NCBI GenBank assembly: GCA_934754975.1
Contig: CAKVKI010000123.1
Coordinates: 1 to 7,727, forward strand
Length of the DNA: 7,727 nt
Direction of reading: 5' to 3'
Origin: an uncultured Alistipes sp.
Lineage (GTDB): Bacteria > Bacteroidota > Bacteroidia > Bacteroidales > Rikenellaceae
A program made the translations under genes and the position numbers. The notes below the pieces were generated by a model, which was not told the DNA's origin, did not search any database, and saw only the letters and a list, made by a program, of their open reading frames with translations. Shown piece by piece: positions 1 to 4,689 of the stretch; position 1 is the stretch's first letter; every line of letters starts with the position of its first letter.

Positions 1-2202
1 GGCTCGGCGTTGGAGAATCCCGAAGGGAAGCCGTCCGCGGCAGCCGCTTCGACCCGCGCTGCGGAGACCAACGGCGTTTTCACCTTCGGGAACGGCGACG
101 CCCTCGGCCTCTTTATGCGGGGTGCGACCTATGCCGACGTGGACAACCGCAAGGTCGTGTACACCAAACCGGGGGCCGCAGCCGGGACCTGGGCCATCGA
201 AGGCAGTCCGATTCTGCTCAACGACCAGACGGCCGTGGTGAGCCTGGTCTATCCCCATACCGTCGGGGCGGCCTACGGCAACATCCCCTTTGCGGCCGGC
301 GTGTACAGCCCCGACAAAGACCTGTTGTGGAAACAGCAGGATGTCTATGCCGCGGTGAACGAGGCGCAGGTCATGCAGATGAAACACGCCCTTGCACGTG
401 TGAAATTCGTCGTCAAGTGCGACGATCCGTCCGACACATCCGTCCCCGACCGCTTTACCGGTACCGGGGCCGTGACTTCGGTGTCGATTGCCGACGCGGG
501 TGCAGGGAGTAATGTGATCTTCGAGGACGGGGTTCTCGACCTGTCGTTCACGGCGCCCGCATCGCCCGTGCGCGGAAACCGGGCGGGGATGCTGGAGGAC
601 AAGACCGCTTTCACGCTCTCGGCGACAGGGCACACCGCCGATTTCCTGACGCTGCCCATAGCGGCGATGTCCGCGGATCTTGTGGGGCTCTATATCCGTG
701 TCGACGGCCAGATACTGTCGACCAGCCTTCCTGCGGCCGCCCCGGCGGACAAGTGGGAGGCCGGATCGTGCTATACCTATACCGTGACCGTAAAAAACAA
801 GGGGATCGAGGTCACCTCCTCGACCGTCGACAACTGGACCGACGGCGCTGCGGGCGGGAGCGACGTGGAGAAGCCCGCGCCGCCGGCCGTGGGTGACTAT
901 TACTACTCCGACGGCACCACGTCGAAGACGCTAAAGCCCGGCAAGACCGTCGAAGGCGTCGTCTTCTGGGTGAACGATACCGATCCGTGGCATTTCAAAG
1001 CGGCGGCGATCAAAGAAGAGCGAAAAGCGTGGAGCACGTCGTCATTCGATGTCGGCACGGGCGCTTACAGCGGCATCAGGCCGTCTTCGGTGGATGTCGA
1101 TGATCCCGCCCGCCTGAACGGCAGGACCAACCGCGAGATTCTCGGACGCTGGATCGCCGATATTTCGGCAAACACGACGGGCAAGACCATCGCCGACTTC
1201 CCGGCATTCGAATACTGCGACGGCATGGGAGGAGGCAGCGGGTGGTACCTGCCTGCGATCAACGAGCTGCAGTGTCTCTGCTGTGTCAGCTACGGGGCCG
1301 ATCCGGTATTATGGACATCCGGCTACTTCTCCTTTGTCGCGGATGCGGCGGCCCGGGCGGCCTTCAACGCGCTGTTTACAGCGGCGGGAGGCGACGCGTT
1401 CGGCGACGAATTACGCTTCAGCAGCACGGAGGAGGACCGCTCTTATTTCTGGAGCGTGTACTTCAGCGATGGCTACCTCGGTTTCGGGGCCGATACCGAA
1501 AAGCCCAACGAATATAAAGTTCGTTGCATCCGGGAAATCGTGCCGCTGCGCCCTGCCGTAAAGGATTACTACTATTCGGACGGCACTTTCTCGACGGAGT
1601 TCGATGCGACAAAGACCGCCGAGGGCGTCATTTTCTGGGTGGACCCCGACGATCCGATGCATTACAAGGTGATATCGAAACAGGAGACCCGAGGTACTTA
1701 CTGTTGGGGCCCGAAACCCTCCGATTTCAGCGGGTCCGAATATGCCGGGATCCGGGTTGCAGCCGACACGAATGTCAACGATGACGGCCGCCAGAGCGGC
1801 AAGGCCAACCGGGAGATCGTCGGCCGCTGGCTCGACAACAACCCGGGCAAGACTATCGCCGATTTTCCCGCATTCAAATATTGCGACGATATGGGCGTGG
1901 GATGGTACGTGCCTGCACTGAACGAACTGCAGTATCTCTGGTGTGCATTGTACGGGAAGGATCCGGCTCCGTGGACAGGATCGAGGAGTGATACCGATAA
2001 TGCTGCCAGTACGGTTTTCAATGGCCTGTTGACAACTATGGGAGGCGTGGTGTTAGACATATATTCTTCGGGTTTCTACTGGAGCAGTACCGAGAAAGAC
2101 AATGACCAAAGCTATATCCTATTCCTTGGTGGTGAGGGGGCGTATCCCTACAATAAAGATGACGTATATACCTATCTCCGCTGTATCAAAGAGATAAACT
2201 GA
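1..2202 (+). CDS. Fimbrillin-like adhesin with two DUF1566/lectin-like modules (gene 1, 5'-partial)
   Basis: The reading frame is open from base 1, and 733 residues are visible. The TTG at 10 is not the true start: the codons before it are in frame, and the lipoprotein signal found in the sister genes is missing here, so the real start lies upstream. Residues 1-298 form a fimbrillin-like head: an STRA motif near the start, then a GDALGLFM segment typical of Mfa-like heads, and a KHALARVKF strand. A Pro/Gly-rich linker (EKPAPPAVG) leads to two lectin-like modules at residues 299-513 and 522-733. Each has DYYYSDGT, GRW, CD..G..GWY.PA.NELQ, STE and RCI[RK]EI, matching the Lcl C-terminal / DUF1566 pattern. 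The head is only distantly similar to those of genes 2-4, while the tail is clearly homologous to theirs, so the tail looks like a transferable module. Module order is X-Y, the reverse of genes 2 and 3. The likely role is a surface adhesin or pilus tip subunit; the ligand is unknown. Confidence 0.9.
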   Translation, partial: GSALENPEGKPSAAAASTRAAETNGVFTFGNGDALGLFMRGATYADVDNRKVVYTKPGAAAGTWAIEGSPILLNDQTAVVSLVYPHTVGAAYGNIPFAAGVYSPDKDLLWKQQDVYAAVNEAQVMQMKHALARVKFVVKCDDPSDTSVPDRFTGTGAVTSVSIADAGAGSNVIFEDGVLDLSFTAPASPVRGNRAGMLEDKTAFTLSATGHTADFLTLPIAAMSADLVGLYIRVDGQILSTSLPAAAPADKWEAGSCYTYTVTVKNKGIEVTSSTVDNWTDGAAGGSDVEKPAPPAVGDYYYSDGTTSKTLKPGKTVEGVVFWVNDTDPWHFKAAAIKEERKAWSTSSFDVGTGAYSGIRPSSVDVDDPARLNGRTNREILGRWIADISANTTGKTIADFPAFEYCDGMGGGSGWYLPAINELQCLCCVSYGADPVLWTSGYFSFVADAAARAAFNALFTAAGGDAFGDELRFSSTEEDRSYFWSVYFSDGYLGFGADTEKPNEYKVRCIREIVPLRPAVKDYYYSDGTFSTEFDATKTAEGVIFWVDPDDPMHYKVISKQETRGTYCWGPKPSDFSGSEYAGIRVAADTNVNDDGRQSGKANREIVGRWLDNNPGKTIADFPAFKYCDDMGVGWYVPALNELQYLWCALYGKDPAPWTGSRSDTDNAASTVFNGLLTTMGGVVLDIYSSGFYWSSTEKDNDQSYILFLGGEGAYPYNKDDVYTYLRCIKEIN
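895..1539 (+). repeat. Lectin-like module 1A (subtype X)
   Basis: This is the first of two tandem modules in gene 1 (215 residues). It opens with DYYYSDGTTSK and carries the subtype X block: VGTGAYSGIR, a DVDDPAR segment, then NREILGRWIAD..ANT. The DUF1566-like core follows (FEYCD, two extra residues, GWYLPAINELQ). The YWSSTE motif of the family is degenerate here (RFSSTE, without Trp), and the module closes with VRCIREI. An extra pair of cysteines sits next to the conserved one (QCLCC). Confidence 0.85.
1564..2199 (+). repeat. Lectin-like module 1B (subtype Y)
   Basis: This is the second module of gene 1 (212 residues), joined to 1A by the short linker VPLRPAVK. It carries the subtype Y block: WGPKPSDFSG..YAGIRV, then NREIVGRWLDNN. 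The core is FKYCDDMGVGWYVPALNELQ, followed by FYWSSTE and the terminal LRCIKEIN. The last 150 bases or so fall to about 38-48% GC by hand count, well below the rest of the gene. Confidence 0.85.
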
Positions 2203-2263
2203 CCCTCCGGGGGCGGACGACAGCACCGGACGACGGGAGCCCGGCTCCCGAACGAACAAAACG
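2203..2263 (+). promoter_or_regulatory. Intergenic leader between genes 1 and 2, with hairpin
   Basis: The 61-base gap contains a perfect 7-bp inverted repeat: CGGGAGC (2234-2240), loop CCG, GCTCCCG (2244-2250). No T tract follows, so it is not a standard intrinsic terminator. It is followed at once by CCCGAACGAA (2247-2256, overlapping the right arm) and an A-rich stretch before the start codons. The CCCGAACGAA motif recurs before gene 3, and GAACAAAAC recurs before gene 4. This suggests a shared leader that could set translation or message stability. No TAnnTTTG promoter element was found. Confidence 0.55.
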
Positions 2264-2287
2264 ATGAAAAAACAGAGCGATATAATT

Positions 2288-4576
2288 ATGAAAAGGATTC
2301 TCTTATCCCTGCTGACCCTTGCGGCGCTGGCGTCCTGCTCGAAGGAGCCCGCGCCGACGCCCGCTGCCGGCGACGGCATCATCCGCGTCGTCGCGGGGGT
2401 GGCCGCCACCCGTGCGGTCGCCGACGCCTCGACGGGCCTCACAGGCGCCTCGTTCATCGTCGTGGAGGGCGGTGCGACAGCCCCGGCCTCCTTTGCGGGC
2501 GGAACGGCCTATACGGGCGATGTGGCGGCTGCGAGCGGCGAAGTGACCTTTACTTCCGCAAACGTTCCGGCCTACAACCTCGACGATGCGAATGCCTGGT
2601 TCGCGGCCTATGCCCCCGGCGGAGCGCTCGCGAGCGATGCAATCGAATGGCCGATCGACGGCCGGACCGACATCATGGTGACCGACGCCGTCTGGAATGC
2701 GGGCAAACGCTCGGCGCCCGTGAGTACGGGACTGAATTTCAACCACCGGCTCTCGCAGGTGGAGGTGGTCTGCCGGGCCGAAAGCGGCACGGCGGCTTCT
2801 GCGGTCCGGAGCGTCTGGGGCGAGATCACGAAGATCGAGTTCGTGGGGGCTCCCGTCACGATGAAATACGACCTGAGCGCCACCCCGGCCGTCAGCGTCT
2901 CGGGCAGCGCCGATTTCGCGCTGCTGGCCGACTACGACGGTACGGCTTTCACGCCGGTTGCAATCCCGGAAGACGACAACACCACGGCCTGCGCGGTGGC
3001 GATGCTCGCCCCGGTGGCGGCCTCCGCCGCGGAGTCCTTCCGGCTGAAAGTCACGACTTCGGGAGCGGCGGCGGCGACCCCGGTGCCGATCACGGTGGAG
3101 ATTCCCGTCAGTCTCGGCGGTTCGGCAGAGCCCATGACGGCCGGCCGCAAACACACGGTGACGCTCTCGTTCAAGGCCGAGGAAAAGCTGATCGGGGTCG
3201 CCGCCACGGCTGTCGAGGAGTGGTCCGGCGGCGGGACGGGTTCGGGCGAAATCGAATTTCCCACACCGCCCCGGGTGGGCTATTATTACTATGCGGACGG
3301 CTCCACGTCGAAGACCCTGAAAAGCGGCAAGACCGCCGAAGGCATCGTCTTCTGGGTGGACAAGGATGAGCCGTGGCATTTCAAGGTGGTGTCGAAAGGG
3401 GAGTCGGGAAGCAAAGCATGGGGTCCGGAGCCCTCCGATTTCAGTGCGGCCGATTATGCCGGAATCCGGATTGCCGATCCGACGGATTTAGCCGCTTTAG
3501 CCCTTCAGAACGGCAGGACCAACCGGCAGATCGTCGGCCGCTGGATCGACAATAACGCGGGCAAAACCATCTCCGATTTTCCGGCATTCGGCTATTGCGA
3601 CGACATGGGCGAGGGATGGTACCTGCCGGCGGAGAATGAGCTGCAGCAGGTCTGGTGCGCCTGGAACGGCATCGAACCGACGGTATGGTTCGGCGATACG
3701 GCGCCTGCCGGCAATGCGTCGGCCCGGACGGCTTTCGATGCGCTGCTGACGACCGCGGGAGGTTCGGCGTTCAAAGCCACGCGTACGGACCGCTACTGGA
3801 GCAGTACGGAGGGACACGACCAATATGCTCTGCTAATGTATTTTGAGACCGGCAGGAGCATATCCGACCGGAAACACTACGACTACCCTGTCCGTTGTAT
3901 CCGTGAAATTTTACCCCCCCCCTCGTTGAGGGACTACTACTACTCGGACGGGAGTACGTCGAAAAAACTGGATGCCGCCAAGACCGTCGAAGGCATCGTT
4001 TTCTGGGTGGATTCCGCCGAACCGACGCATTTCAAGGTGATGGGACTGTCTGAATACTCGGGGGTATCCTGGGGTTCGCCGGCCGATATCGGCACGGGTG
4101 CCTATGCCGGTATCCGGGACGGAGTCCGGAATGTCGATGCTCCTGCCCGCCAGAGCGGCAAGACTAACCGGGAGATTCTCGGCCGCTGGCTCGCCGACCC
4201 TGAGGCCAACACGACGCGCCAGGAGATCAACCATTACGTTGCATTCAAACGTTGCGATTTGATCTCTGGGGAGTGGTATCTGCCGGCCGTGAACGAGTGG
4301 CAGTACTTTCTTTGTGTCTGCAACGGAGTCGATCCGGTAACCTGGGCGACAGAAGAGCCGGCGTCTTTTACCTTCAACCAAACGGCATGGGACGCATTCA
4401 ATTTGCTGTTGACGAATGCGAGTGGTACAACGATCAAGCCTTATGCCTACTATTGGACCGCTACGGAATATGATACAACCAACGCTTACTATTCCAATTA
4501 TCTCAAACTGAAGACTACGAATAAGATCAATAGCAGCAATGCCTTTTCCCGCTGCATCAAGGATGTCGAGAATTGA
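2288..4576 (+). CDS. Fimbrillin-like lipoprotein adhesin with two DUF1566/lectin-like modules (gene 2)
   Basis: This is a complete gene of 762 residues. The signal peptide is typical of a Bacteroidetes lipoprotein: MKR, hydrophobic core, lipobox LASC with Cys17. The residues after the cysteine (SKE) fit the surface-export signal known for this phylum. An in-frame ATG 24 bases upstream (2264) gives 770 residues; I prefer 2288 because it yields a canonical short n-region and matches gene 3, which also has its lipid cysteine at residue 17. The head spans about residues 30-325 and is Mfa-like: a first strand ending in ATRA (Arg42), NLDDANAWFAAYAP, DGRTDIMVT, LNFNHRLSQVEV and KHTVTLSFK. In type V pilins an Arg-specific cut near such a site frees the pilin for strand exchange; its use here is inferred. 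Lectin-like modules follow at 331-541 (subtype Y) and 549-762 (subtype X). Their linker is encoded by a run of nine C, a likely slippage site. The likely role is a surface adhesin or pilus-associated subunit. Confidence 0.93.
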   Translation: MKRILLSLLTLAALASCSKEPAPTPAAGDGIIRVVAGVAATRAVADASTGLTGASFIVVEGGATAPASFAGGTAYTGDVAAASGEVTFTSANVPAYNLDDANAWFAAYAPGGALASDAIEWPIDGRTDIMVTDAVWNAGKRSAPVSTGLNFNHRLSQVEVVCRAESGTAASAVRSVWGEITKIEFVGAPVTMKYDLSATPAVSVSGSADFALLADYDGTAFTPVAIPEDDNTTACAVAMLAPVAASAAESFRLKVTTSGAAAATPVPITVEIPVSLGGSAEPMTAGRKHTVTLSFKAEEKLIGVAATAVEEWSGGGTGSGEIEFPTPPRVGYYYYADGSTSKTLKSGKTAEGIVFWVDKDEPWHFKVVSKGESGSKAWGPEPSDFSAADYAGIRIADPTDLAALALQNGRTNRQIVGRWIDNNAGKTISDFPAFGYCDDMGEGWYLPAENELQQVWCAWNGIEPTVWFGDTAPAGNASARTAFDALLTTAGGSAFKATRTDRYWSSTEGHDQYALLMYFETGRSISDRKHYDYPVRCIREILPPPSLRDYYYSDGSTSKKLDAAKTVEGIVFWVDSAEPTHFKVMGLSEYSGVSWGSPADIGTGAYAGIRDGVRNVDAPARQSGKTNREILGRWLADPEANTTRQEINHYVAFKRCDLISGEWYLPAVNEWQYFLCVCNGVDPVTWATEEPASFTFNQTAWDAFNLLLTNASGTTIKPYAYYWTATEYDTTNAYYSNYLKLKTTNKINSSNAFSRCIKDVEN
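3278..3910 (+). repeat. Lectin-like module 2A (subtype Y)
   Basis: This is the first module of gene 2 (211 residues). It starts GYYYYADGSTSK and has the Y block WGPEPSDFSA..YAGIRI, then NRQIVGRWIDNN. The core is FGYCDDMGEGWYLPAENELQ. RYWSSTE is intact, and the module closes with VRCIREI. It is closest in block pattern to module 1B, although that module occupies the second position in its own protein. Confidence 0.85.
3914..3922 (+). repeat. C9 homopolymer in coding sequence (candidate slippage switch)
   Basis: Nine consecutive C encode three prolines in the linker between the two lectin-like modules of gene 2. In the present length the frame stays open. I worked out the alternatives by hand. 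Losing one C places a TGA directly after the tract (codons CCT CGT TGA), giving a clean one-module protein. Gaining one C shifts the frame and reaches a TGA at present positions 4051-4053. The equivalent linkers of genes 1 and 3 have no such tract. Confidence 0.7.
3932..4573 (+). repeat. Lectin-like module 2B (subtype X, divergent)
   Basis: This is the second module of gene 2 (214 residues). It begins DYYYSDGSTSKK and has the X block DIGTGAYAGIRDG..NVDAPAR, then NREILGRWLAD..ANTT. The usual GKTIADFPAF stretch is replaced by an unrelated run (RQEINHYVAF), and CD..G.GWYLPA becomes CDLISGEWYLPA. YWSSTE appears as YWTATE. The last 120 bases are only about 40% GC and unusually rich in Asn and Lys codons. 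The module ends SRCIKDVEN. Confidence 0.85.
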
Positions 4577-4689
4577 CATCCGGCTGCGGAGTGCCGGGAG
4601 GAGGACCATCCCTTTCGGCGCGGCCCGAACGAACCCGGCCGACCCGGCCGACCCGAACGAAACTGATGAAACGATATAAAACGCATACG
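4577..4689 (+). promoter_or_regulatory. Intergenic leader between genes 2 and 3, with nested direct repeats
   Basis: This gap holds an imperfect stem (GCCGGGA at 4593-4599 with TCCC at 4609-4612 and GGC at 4617-4619, bulged). Next comes a nested repeat at 4624-4661: CCCGAACGAA, two copies of CCCGGCCGA, then CCCGAACGAA again. The last CCCGAACGAA and following A-rich bases match the leader of gene 2. There is no T tract and no recognisable promoter. An open frame from a TTG at 4573 runs through this gap into gene 3, but its Arg/Pro-rich translation before 4666 has no signal-peptide character. Confidence 0.5.

Noticed and set aside
10..12. TTG as start of gene 1
   Set aside because: The frame is open upstream to base 1 and the expected signal peptide and lipobox are absent, so the gene is cut by the window edge.
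2234..2250. Intrinsic terminator after gene 1
   Set aside because: The hairpin is good but is followed by AACGAACAAAACG with no T tract, and the next gene starts 14-38 bases later.
2303..3379. Long minus-strand open frame (358 codons) opposite gene 2
   Set aside because: High GC at third codon positions of the sense gene keeps this frame open. Its translation is Arg/Gly/His-rich with no recognisable domain, and it is fully antisense to a well-supported gene.
4573..4665. TTG start for gene 3 overlapping the stop of gene 2
   Set aside because: The added 31 residues translate intergenic repeats (RPTRPTRT-type sequence) and would place a non-signal segment before a good lipoprotein signal peptide.
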